Source: Dimorphilus gyrociliatus
Taxonomy: Eukaryota; Annelida; Polychaeta; Dinophilidae
DNA length: 64,000 bases
Direction of reading: 5' to 3'
Assembly: GCA_904063045.1 (NCBI GenBank)
Contig: CAJFCJ010000023.1
Coordinates: 558,001-622,000 of the forward strand
Notes under the pieces: generated by a model
What the model was told of the DNA's origin: nothing
The model's database searches: none
What the model saw: only the letters and a program-made list of their open reading frames with translations
In this document: in pieces, positions 26,801 to 39,754 of the stretch
Numbering within the stretch: the stretch's first letter is position 1
Layout of the letters: each line of letters opens with the position of its first letter
Position numbers and translations under genes: made by a program

Positions 26801-29800
26801 AAGCAATTATTATTTCAAAAATACTAAACATAGTACTCTGTTTCAGTAAGACCGCTCGGGATTTTTGTTAAGTATCTAGTAATTGGAACTTTTTAGTATA
26901 CTGCACGTATAAAGTACACAAAACATACGAGATATGCAAGTAGATCAATATAGAAATTTAAGGCTTTTTGGCCAAAAAAAACTGAAGAATAACATCACCA
27001 ACAAAGAAATCGTTCTTTGTATCAAACCGTTCGATGTTGGAAAGCGATAAGAATTGGCAAACGGGGAAAAAAAAAGAGCGATCTTGATAAGGGAAGGAAG
27101 TAAAAACAGACAAAATAGCTAAATTGTAGCAGGGCAGACGGTTTCAAATGTTTTCTCCCAGCGAGAACAAGGCTAATTTCTAATAGGCTCGTTGCAAAAA
27201 TTCCTTTCTGCAGATGGCGTACAGGAGAGTTTTTTTATCTATCTCTCTTTCTCGCTCACTCGCTCGTTCGTTCGCTCTCTCCCTCTCTCTCTCCTTCTTC
27301 CTCTTTCTTGCACACCCTTTATACCCCCTCGGGTGATTTTCAATTGCGATGGATAGCGTTTTAAAAGGCTTTTCATGTCATGTATGGGAATTGTTAAGAA
27401 CTTAGTCAGTGATATGTGTGATATATATTCAAGTAAGAGCAACTTCTTCTGACCCTCGCGTATCAATTTAAATCATATTTACCTTGACTATCTAGATTAA
27501 TTACAATTCGCCTAATGAAGAAGAGGAGAAACAAAAATTTCATCAGTTGAAAACTTCTGTTTTTTTCAACAGTTAAATAAACCAATAAAAGAAAATGACA
27601 AAGTAACATTATGGCTATTTAAATACTATTCAAACATATTCAAAAGGAGAATTACACAAGCTTCTTAATACGAATCAAGACATAAGATGGCGCTATTGGT
27701 TAGGCTTGTTAATTATCAAGGATATTTCAATATTTACTAAAGTCTGAGGATGAACAAGTGCTAGATCAAATATTTACTAAGATTTGTAAAGAATGTAGAA
27801 TTTAGACGTTCTGTACAAATGGCAATTAAATAATAAAATTTAGTTACATTTCTATTAGCAAATATGCTGGGAGGGAAGCGAAGTGGGTGCATACGTATGT
27901 GTGTATCTGAGCACTGTTTGCACGTATGCGGGAGGAAGAGAGGGGAGAGAGAGAAGAGAGGAAGGAACGAATAAATGACTAAATGAACGAATGAAAAGAA
28001 GGAAAAATGTTTATTTTTATAAAGTAATTAATCATGATGAAGAAAAAATCTCTCTTTCGTTTAAAAAAGGGAAAAAAAAGATAGAGAATTTGAGAATGAT
28101 TAATACATGATAGGCTTAGATATTACTTTTATCTCTTTCTACTTTCTTTTTAAGTCCCTTGACCGTTTTTCATGGCTATTAAACTTCTCTGCTTCCGTTT
28201 GTGACACATGTTTATCATTTTTAGTAAATTGCTTCCATTTTCCACACTACTTTTTTAATCCGATTTTCTATGTGAAGAAGTGATGTGTTACCCCTGGAGA
28301 AGTGTGAAGCGGATAAGGAAATATGTGACCGTGATGATATAAAATATCAAAATGGCTTTTTGTATCACTTATATTCTGTTTAGACTGCCCTTGGGCGATC
28401 CCCAAACATAGAATCCTGCTTTTATAAATGTTTTTCCTCATATTTGTTTGTTAGCTTGGAAAACGTGAATAATTAACTAGACTCGACGTCGACCGTAGAG
28501 GGCGCTTATAGCGGCAGGTAGCTTTTAGATTTTAAAATTTTCCCATTCCACTCTCTGACATGGAGGAGACATTTAGTCGGATGAAAGAGGTAGGGCGTCT
28601 AAAAGGCGTTCTTTTTATTATTTTTATTTACTTTTCTATATTTACTTGACCGTTTCCATAGAAACGGGACGCGGCAGGTGCAAAAAGTATAGACTTGTTA
28701 AACGACGTCTCTTTTCTATCGAACGTCTTACGGTCTTTAATATCGAGTGGTCGTTTTAAATGACATTCGTTTAATAAATATTTAATTAATCAACAATTAA
28801 AAAGAAGGTCGATCGGTCGAATTATATAAGCAGTTCGATGGTGTAAACGTTTACAGCGTATGTTTGTTCGATTGTTTGTACAGCTGGAATGTAAGGGAAA
28901 AATATGGTGAATCATATAGAGTTAAAGATTTTAGGGTTTGAAAAAATATCAAATTAAAAACTAGACGCTATACAGTATATTCGTTTCTCTATTATTATTA
29001 AATAGATAAATTACTAATGAAAAGGAAGGAAGATAATCGAATTTATATTTGATTTCATTCTATTCCGTAGCTGTAATAAGAAGTAGACAGAGGAAAGAAT
29101 CCTTTTTTAGCAGTACACTGTTATATGTATATAAAATACAAACAACTTCCCCCTTCTACTTTCTTCTATGGACAAGGATTTTATTTTTGGAATATAGAGA
29201 GAAAAAAAAAGTGCAAGTATAAATGTGTGGAAACCTTTCTCTTTAATAACTCTGCTGCGTCTAAAGATTAAGAGCGAACTAAATGACGCTCGATATAAGC
29301 AGATTTAGCAGCGAGCTTTTCCTAGATGCTTTTGTTTGTCATAAAGTTTTTCATAAGAGTCTTTTAATGAAGAATTTCATTAACAGAATAGCGTCTCTTT
29401 CTTTCTCTTTCACTCTCTTCCACTCTCTTCCTCTCCCACAAATTCTCTCGTTTTTATTGTCTATATCGGTATCAACAACGTTATTCTGTAGCCTTAACAG
29501 ACCGATCACGACGGCTTGATGACTAAAAATAACAGTATTCTTTAATAATTTTGCTAATTTAGAGTATATTTCCCTTGTGAAAAGTTCTTTAAAGGTTACA
29601 GTTTTTCCATTGGACGGTCCATCTTGCGTCACAAAATAGCGTTATAGAGATATCCAATCGTTTAGCAGTTACCCATACAGTAAAACGGTTTAATTACATC
29701 ACTTCAATTACAGTTTATTTTTATAGTTAATATTTGCGCCCATTAACTAGTTGTCAGCACTTTGCGCAACATCTGCCAATGAAATATTGAATTAAGAGTA

Positions 29801-32800
29801 TTAATAGTAGAAGGTGCTTACTAATTTATCTGAATACGAACGAGTTATACTTATATAATAAAAGTAGAGAAAATTTATCTTCGTATGATTATGTTAAGTA
29901 CGAAAACTAATTACATTCTGCAAAGTTCTCCTTGTCAACACAAACATTATTGCCTTCCATATTATATTAATAGTCATAAATATAACGCAATATTAACTAC
30001 CTGCGTATGAATCTTGGTGCAGAAAGACCCTGATTTATGTTGAAACTTAATTATTTATAGAATTTATAGAATCAACCTGCCTATAAACAACATCTGTTAA
30101 TGATTGTTATGATTCACTAGTCTTACGATAGGTGCTATAATTCTTTCCCTCCCATTACTCGCCTATAGTACATTCTTTCCAGTTGGACTTGTTTGTCAAC
30201 GTTTGTCATAAAATTTCTAAGGCGCAGATCTCTAGACAGCTTTAATGAAAACTTATATCGCTTATAACGACGCAGGCGTCGTTTTACGACTGTTCTGATT
30301 TTTCCAGTTGGACGTCCCAAAGGTTTTCTAGTTTGTCATTATGATAGAGCGCTTATACAAGTTTCTTGTTCAATAGCGCGAATAAAATATCATTATTTAT
30401 ATCTCGGCAAAAAAATGATACGGCGCATCAGATTCTTTTATTGTATATGATTTCGTCGAATCCATTTTCACGAAAGAAGGCCTATAAGATCTTTGAAACA
30501 AGACGAGTTTGTCACGAGTGAACGTCACCAGAGATTTCCCCCCGCCATTAGATTTTCTAACGTTTTTAATAAGAGTATAACGCTTTTAGGAAGTGTTTAA
30601 TCTTTATCTCTTTTAAAAGTCTATGCTGTATATCGTGTAACTGGTGTTCGGTCGCTTGACTACTTACCTTCACAACTATTCGTTACTATTATAAAAGATG
30701 TAACGGTTTAGTATATTAATTAAAATAATCATTGACAATAACCCTCCTGCTGAGCGTCGAATTTGTAAAATTAACCTATAGAAGTGTAAGGTTACTTTTA
30801 ATAAAAAATTGCTTTTAAAACCTATCTCTTAAATCAAATACGAGCTACAAGTTCCACATAGAAAACGTCTCTTAACGACTCTTCCGATTTCGTTGCAAGG
30901 CGTTTGCAAACCGATCCGATTGTGTTTGTCATGGCGTAATGACGGGCACGTGCGGCGTCTGACGCTATCAGTAGAGTGCAGACGGCAAACTGCAATACTG
31001 CAATACCGCAATACGTTTAACGCTTGATAGGAAACGGGCGTCGATATCACGAGTCGTTGCATCCGCTCACCTTGACAAACAACCCTGATTAGCGTCGACT
31101 TCTATTCCGGGTTGCAAAATACTTCATACGATTGGCACCATCAGTCAGGCATCGAAATCCGACTGTAATTATTAGGAGCGTGATTAATGGAGAAAAGAAG
31201 CCAAAGAATGTATATATTCCCCTCTCTCCCTCTCAGCCTCAACCACTAACGCGGCAAATAAATCGTTTAATACGTTGACCTTTTTTTTTTCTTTTTTAAT
31301 ATGGAAAATAAGAAAAGAAAGAAGGAAAAAATCTCGAAACTAATCCAAAAGTTTATCGTTAATCAACACGTAAAACGATATTTTCCGTTCAATTTCTTCA
31401 TGACCTGCCAACTCGATCAGTAGTCACATGACGCAATCAAAAGTTACTTATAAAAAAGATATATGGACATTGTATGCTAATCAAATGCCTTTTAGCTCAT
31501 TCGAGAACCATTTGGTAAATTATTGTTTTATAGATGGTAAATAGACTGGTATCTGGCTTTCGGCCGAATGCATTTTAGCTAAGATAATTTATAAGTATAT
31601 CTAGAAATGACTGTCTATTTCAAAAGAGCGGTCTTTTCGCTGCTATAGGACATGCCACTAACATTAAACGGAATAGTTGATTAGACGCTTTTTGCTGCCG
31701 GCGTCACTCAGACTGCAAAAAAAATTTTTTCTAATTATTAGGCCTATGATGAATGACCAGTTGTCAGTCGATGACAAACAAAGGAATCCCACTCGTACAT
31801 ATATACAAAGTATAAGCATATATATTAATGTGTGTGCGTGCGAGTGTGTGTGTGTATATACAGTAGATATATGCCTATATATACTATTTATACGCTGTAT
31901 ATCTACCGTCTATGCAAGGGACAGATAGAGCTAGCTGAAGAGACGGTTATGAAAATTTCTATTGATTAAATGCATTAAAGTTCTGTAATGTATATATATA
32001 TATCTGCAGTAGGTCTAACGTTTTACCTATTAAGCGTCTACCTAAATGCATATGGATTCTCATCTCATCAGGATATATAAACATATAGAAATATATATAT
32101 ATGTACAGTATATATATATATATATAGCAATATATTTATGTATAGAGGGCAGTGTCATATGTTTACGTGTGTCGCGTGTATGCGCAAACAAAGGCGTCTA
32201 GTGACAAATAATAAACACATAAAACCATGCTAAAGATACATTGTAGGCGTCATTTATGGGTGAAATATGGTTGCTTTGTGTGCATTTTCATCACAAACGT
32301 GTTTAGTGAACTTATTATTTATAAGGGCTACAGTTAAAAAACACGGTGGTTGACTCGACGGCTCAACGCTCGATAGTAAAATGTATAAACATATTAATCA
32401 TTTAATAGATTATATTACTGCTTTTGTTGATAACGATAAAATTTCCCTTAAATAAACACTATTGACCAAAGCACACATATAGATAGTCGCTTATGAAATT
32501 TACTCCTATTCCGCCTGCTCAATAGTCAATGAGCCTATTTGAACGCTGTTATACCCAAGTTAACAATCCAACTTTGTGACATAGTTTTCGCTCTGAGCAA
32601 CTAAGATGCTTAGTAACATCAAAGAATTAAAGCAAACTGCAAAGCTGAGCGTGTTACAGGTGGCGTCATTCCATGTTTGTTTGTATGCACGCCTGCTATG
32701 TGTACACATACAAGCTGAAGACGAATCACGTGACCTAGTTTTTTTTGTCTTTCAGGTAAACGGACGCGATTTGACGTCTGCGAGTCACGAAGAGACTATT

Positions 32801-35800
32801 GAAGCTTTCCAGAACGCCTCGGAACCGATTTTGGTAGAAGTCCGACGAAAGTGCGAACTTGCCCAGATGAGACGTCTAACGTCGTCTAAATCGACGCAAA
32901 CCGACGAAAATTTACGGTTCGATTTAAGTCTTCTAGATGCAACCTATTCGAATGCGAAACCGTAAGTTGCCATTATATATATACTTGTATTAAAAAAGAA
33001 GAGGCAAGATATAAGAGATATCTTCTCGACTCTGTAATTTAAAGGGCGGCCAATCAAAGCTTCTAGCCTCTTTTATTTTCTTTTAGTCTAATTGTAGCTT
33101 TTGTAAATCAGACGAACGTAAATAGGAAGAAGGCCTTATTATCTATATATCATTTTATTTATACATACTTAAATGCGCAAAATTTGCTACCTATACAATT
33201 ATTTATCATTTGCCGCGTACGCACATCGCAGGCATATGGATGAGAAAGGTGTAGGAAGAAGAAGAGTCTATTCTTTCATGATTTCTATCTTTCTAATCTA
33301 TTCATGCAATATTCGCACGCGTGCACGTATTTAAATATATAAAAAAGTGAAGGAGACGCTAATAAACGACGCATCGTATCCTTGTGGGCGTCTCTCTGAC
33401 GTTTCTTCTTATTACGTTGTCAAAGGCGGACGGTGAGGAATCCTTTATAGTGTTGGAATCGAAAATAGATTTTCTTTGTTGGCCGCCCTTTTTGATCCCA
33501 CAACTCCGGTTGACCTTTGACCTTCTCCTTCGTGATGTCTCTTCCGAGTTCTCTTGACAGTACGAGGAACTATTGAAAGGCGTCTTTTTTTTATTAAAGA
33601 GGGGTATCATTCCTTAAACTTTGTTCATCTCAGTCCTCAACAAATGTAATAAAAAGCGTAGAGAAGGAAAAAGAAGAAGAAGAGAAGAAGAAAAAACAAA
33701 CAAGGCCAATGCAACAAACAAATAGCGATTATTATTATTTTCTTATGCTTCAGATCATTAATCTAAATTTATTCTCCTACTTATTTTTTATACTATTATC
33801 TAAATCTTTATGAATATTTTATTGCAAATATTAAGATTATGATTATTGTATTATTGACTTGGTTATCGTTAATAGCATAATAGGTCTCTCGAGATATAAA
33901 GGGAACCAGAAGAGATGTTTCTCTTCTCTCCTCTCTATTCATCCATCTATCTCTCTCTCTCTCTCTCTTATTTATTCTCCACTACACACTTGTATTTACC
34001 GCAACCTTTAACTTTATACTTTTATATTTCAAGTGTCTCTTAATTACTAAGTTTCTGCAAAATTTATTTTGCGGTCGCCCGCTCGTTTTAGTAGTCTTCC
34101 GTTTTATTGTACCGACCCATTTTATGCATTAGCGCTTACCCCATTACAGAAATGTCATAAAGAATGAAATCACGCTTGACAACGGTATAGAATGTCTGGA
34201 CGACCAACTGGACAACGTAGAATACGAGGTAGGTTCTATAAACTGAAATTTTTTCCAGTTGGGTAGTCGTTTTGTGATAGAAGAATCGTTAAAAGTCTTC
34301 CCGGAGTCACGAAAGCCGAGAGGGTAAACTAGAAAAAATTCTCTCTTCAGTCATCAATTTCAATCATGGTTAATCTTAGTCTGACATCTGCAAAGCCGTA
34401 CTGCAATTTTTGGTATACATCGCGTATTTCGGTTGCGTGCAATTTTCATTAGCAAAACGTCGACGCTTTACTTACGTTTTAATCGTGATAAATAGACGAA
34501 AGGGATAAGTTGACGAACGTGTTACAGCTATTTCAGTAGGCCTTACGACATTTTTTTTACTTTTATTGCTTTTAAAACACAGGAAGTAAGATTGAAGAGA
34601 ACAAGTAAAGAGGAAAAGATTGGTCTAACCTTATGCTACGGTTCTACTGATGAAGATGTAACAGATATCTATGTGGGCGAGGTAAACTCATTTCACCATA
34701 TATGTATTATATATATATATACAGTATATAATAGTCTACGGGGTACAATTCAGCAAAATAGTTTGTTTAAATCCCCCTCTCCTCTCTCTCCACAAAAAAG
34801 AGATAAAATATGAATATAAATATCAACAACAACAACAATAACAATAACAACAACAAAATACCAAGCACCGCTAAAATTTGTAGAAGGTGCGAGTAAGAAA
34901 AAAATCTAGTACATGCTACTTTTCTTTCACCTTTAAGGAAAATAACGACATTTTAATAACGAACCTTTGAATTACTAGCTCACTCTTTTATTATACTTTT
35001 TAGGCGTATATAAATAAAAAGAAAAGGAAATTGCGACATTTTTTTTTTATTTTACTAAAAAAAAGAAACAGGAAAAAGTGTAGAAAGTCTCCGTCAATGG
35101 AGACGTCCTCTTCGAAAAAGGCAATAGAAACAAAACAGATGGCGTTAGCATCCCTGTGAGACGTAACATGACAGTTTGGAAAGCATAGTAAAAAAATTCT
35201 TTTCTCTAGGCGGATAAGTATTGTTGGACTGCACGCAATTCTGGATAGAAGAGGGCGAAGTGGGAGAAGGGGGATTTAAACCTTATAAGAGGGCGGCTTA
35301 AAAAATGCGCATGGGTGGTCATGTCGCTGATCCTTGCAATAAATACGTATACTTTATTGTATAGTAGGGTAAAGCTTTGCTTGACACTTATACGGCCTGT
35401 AAATGTAAACAGTTTAAGTAAGGGATAAAAAATAATTAAATTCGAATAACCAATAAAAGTCGCCAAAAAAAAATACTTATTAATATTCATGAGGGGCGCT
35501 ATATTCGTAGCGCCAATTTTTTACATTTCATTCTCCCCTCGTTAATGCGGTTGTAATAGGCAAAGAGCAAAAGAGAAAGACTAAGATAAAGAGAGAAAAA
35601 TTTTTTTTGCTTATTTATAGATCGAAAAGGATTCAATTGCTGGACGAGACGGCCGAATAAAAGAGGGAGATCAAATCCTACAGGTATAATTCTTTTTCAC
35701 TGTCTCTTTTGAGCCAAACAAAAAATTAATTGAGGAAGTCGGCTAAAAAAAATCCATCCCCAAATGATGATAAACGACACAAATGTGATCACATGATTGG

Positions 35801-38800
35801 TCGAAAAGAGATAAAATCCCTTTAGACGGTCCAGACGTTTGAAAATTGATGAAGAGCAGCCTTCTTTAGGTCTCCAGTCGTTATACCTAGAACATTTTTA
35901 AATCGATTTTGGCGCGTCCTTTGACACTTTATAAAACGCAAGTTGAATAAGAAAAGGCGTCTAATAAATTTCTGCCTTCTTAGATAAACGGCGTAGACGT
36001 CCACAGTCGAGAAGAAGCTGTTAAGTTATTTGGACAGAGTAAAGCAGATATTTGTCTACTCCTTGCCAGAGGTTCTAATGTAAGTTTATTTTTTTCTATT
36101 TAATTAAAAACTATCCGAAAATCTCCTTTAAACGTTGTAACCTGCGACTGTTGTGAACTAAAGTATCCGAATCTCGATAATACTGCTGTCATTCAACAAG
36201 TTCATTGACGTTGACGTTTATTTAGACGTCTGCAAACAAAAGAAATTATAGAAATTTCCGCTACAATCAACTGTAATTCACACAAACGTCGATATCTTGA
36301 CGCATTTGTTACAAAGGATAAAGAGAAAATCAGTTAAAAAAAACTTGAGCAGCTGCCTTGAAGCTATTAATCTGAATAAAAAGATTCTTTCCTCCATTTC
36401 TGGCTCTCTCTCTCTCTCTGTGTCCAACTCAATAATTGTTTACTTTAATTTCATATTTGAAAGAATGAAAAAAAAACAAAAACAAAAATAAAAACAAAAA
36501 ATAAAGATGGATAAGATGAATTTAGGTCAGAGTTTAGGGGTTAACGAAACACGGATAAAGTTTGATTTGTATTATGGTTCATATGAGTTGAGATACTTAT
36601 ACCAGACATTCGACTGCTGGCATGCCATCTGCCGAAGTGAATCGGTGTACGTGAGAAACACAGTATAAATAAGTGAATGTGACAAAAACAATTAATGTAC
36701 AGTTTATACAGCCACATGTACATACGCCGTACACCAGTTTTTCAATTCCCGCCACCCCATCTGTCATTCCGAGCATACAAACAAATAGCACCTGTGTTTT
36801 CAATATAATACAGACGATTAACGGATAGATTCACGAGTAAGAATCTTTCAAAGATTATCCGACAAATAAACTGTACTTTAGTTATTTATTTTCTTATTTC
36901 CCTTCCTCTGATATTTCTATATGCTAAAGTTATGAATTATGGCCTATGCTATCAGGTCTTTCTTGATGAAAAGTACCCTGTGGAATTTAAATACCAACTA
37001 TATTAGTGTCAATCTATCTCTGCTCATTCCATAATGTTAAAGCATTGATAACCTTTTGCACTTTGCACATTCATAAAAATCACTCAAAATCGAACATATG
37101 GAAGATCAATTAGGGCAAACATCGTAAAACTTTAACATTATTAGACGTACGTGCCATATTATCTTTTACTAAATCATTCCATCCGTCCAAGTGTCAAAAT
37201 CTGATACGCTGCCATCCTAGTTCAGATTCGTTTAATGAAGTTGTGAAACTTTCCTATAATCTTAAGTAAACACAATGGAGATGGACAAATCCCGCTGCGC
37301 CATCTGTCATTTCAGACACGCGTAATGCGGAGAGAGAGATAGTATGATGAGTTTTTTAAGACGGCGATGACTTTCTAAAATCGGAAAGGCGCTTTCTAAT
37401 GAGTATGTTAATAATTTGCGAGATATTTTCCAACAACCTGTATAACGATAGCCATATGTTTTATTATAATTAATTACATTCTTCAACACTGCAGTCGGAA
37501 CGATTTATAGATAGGGATATAAAAGGGGTAAAAAAGAAAAGAAGAAAAACCCCTTTTTTAGTTTTATTCCTCCCTTTTCACTTTCTTCCCTTCTTCCCCC
37601 TATTCCATCAATCCCATCGTTTATCAGTCATTCTTATTCTCTTTATAGACTTTATATAAAAATTACGTTTTTCACAGATGGAAGAGACGATTCTGGAGAA
37701 TAGTGACTTTGAAAGCCTTCTTCAGAACAACGACTTGAGCGTTCTTCTCAGACAGGTGCCGTAGATTATCTCTTATATAACTAGGATTAGCGTCGCGATT
37801 CCTTACGTAATGACCAACACTTTTATCTGAGAATTCGAGCATGATTTAAGTTGATTTTGTATTACCCAATAAGAGTAACTGTAGTAGTAAGTTGGGCTTA
37901 ATCCTTTAAATAAATTAATGTCGAACCCGAACGAGTCGAAGGAGGAAAGGAAAGTCGTGAGAATTTTTCGGAAGCCAGAGGAATTTGACGAATTTCGTAC
38001 GGTGCTAAGTGTTGGCAAGTTTTGGCAGCTGGCGTCATGGCGGCCGACGGCGTTTGGTGTCGGAATGACACGAGAAAGGCGTGTTGATATTTTCTTGCCA
38101 TCGAGAAACTTCTTCCCCGAAGGAGAAACAATCGCATTCGGCTTCCCTTTCGTTTTCAACTTATATAAATTAAGGGGTGCTAACAATGATTTATGACCCA
38201 ATTACACGCTACTTAACCACTTGGGTCAAATGGTCAATATTACACCGGTAAAAGATTAGTGTATTTCACACCGAAAGTTCCCTGTTACTCTATACTCTGT
38301 AGTCCCATTTCCTATGATTCTCGGCCGAATATCGCGCTTCAAAATTTTTCTACGCCTTTTGCTCTTCTCTCTTTTTTCATTCGATAATGTCAATCAAATT
38401 GGGAAAAACTAATATTTCACAAATAGTATCGTCTATCCCAATGATTAAACGGAAGTTGATGTACGACCTAACCCCGCTGCGAAAGATAAAGATTGAATTA
38501 CGAGCGAATGCAATGCTTAAAAGAACCACTGCGCTCTGTAGAGTTTCTCCCGGCTCCAATAGAATCCCATGTGTCCAAACGCTGACCAATTAAACTCATA
38601 ATCTCCGGGTTGCTTCTGATAGGCTACCATTGGTCTATGCCAAGACGTGATTGGCTGGTCAAAGTAAAATACCTTTTATGCACTTGACACATGTCACTCG
38701 GCTATCACGTTCCGAGCATCCAGCAGCTGCCTGGGGGACGCTATGAACTGTCGTTGTTTGATTAGAACGAATCCGAGAGTTAGATATTGTAAAAGAATTT

Positions 38801-39710
38801 ATGAAAGGATTTATTCGTATTGTGAAGAGATAGTGAAAACTTACGAGCGGTGCGAGACGGCTTTTCTTAGGAACGTTTTTATGTGTTCACAGGCTGACGA
38901 CAGTACAACGGACACTGCAACTAAGGACAGCGGAGTTGGCAGAACTAATGACGAAAGTTCAGTAAGTATAAGAAACGTCCTTTCATTATCACAATTGTCC
39001 TTTATTGTATTGCCTTATTAGCAAAAAATTTGTTCTCTATCTACGTAGCCGCCAGCAGACCGGTTCAATACGCCTCAGGCGTGAAACCCAAATTGTTTTC
39101 ATCGAATGTTGACACCGAACTTATCAGACTATTACTAAGAATTCTTACGTAATCAATTTCCTGATTTCCGTTTCGATTTTAATTAGAATTTTAATGCGTT
39201 TCGCCTACGCCAAAGACGACTATTACTTTCTCTTTACTATCATTCTTTCCAATGACGCATTGTTTTCCTTTTGATGGAGGTGTTTATCAGTAAATCCGAT
39301 TATGATAAACATAATACTTTCAAATACGAACCGAGCCTAGATAATTATTAGGGTAGAATTAATTAGTTAAAATTAATAAACGCAACAAGTATTTGTTTGT
39401 CTATTTGTCTGATTTTTCTTTCTTTCTCTCTCTCCCTCTCCCTCTGTCTCTCTCTCTTACCCTTTTTCTTTCTCCTAGTCATTCTCTACTTATATGCATA
39501 TATGTATGTGTACGTATAGTGTTATCTTTGGAATCAATTAATTAAAAACATGTGCTGAAGATAAAAAGTTCATTAGAAGTTCGTTTGGAAGTTTCGCACG
39601 ATTTACCACGGAATTTTATTTTGTTTTCCTTCCGATTTCATTAAAAAAACAGTATATAAGAGGCCATGATTGTCTACTTACATACTAATACATATAAATA
39701 TATATATATA

Positions 39711-39754
<44 letters not shown>

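Larger units (their letters stand above)
17327..32755 (+). other. Very long intron or introns of the PDZRN-like gene
   Basis: 15.4 kb with no recognised gene. The first half of PDZ1 should be encoded here if it exists, but I did not see a GLGF-type exon. It contains GC-richer blocks at 17.36-17.70, 22.30-22.45, 28.45-28.75 and 30.85-31.15 kb, a palindromic RFX-type X-box at 28652-28665, CTCF-like sites at 20283 and 28493, a possible alternative first exon at 28560-28589, and several microsatellites. The many short open frames on both strands look like chance. Confidence 0.55.

Noticed and set aside
30135-30320. Basic 61-codon - frame with GRPTGK as a small DNA-binding protein
   Set aside because: Very short with no promoter or splice support. 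It lies in a stretch with several chance open frames.
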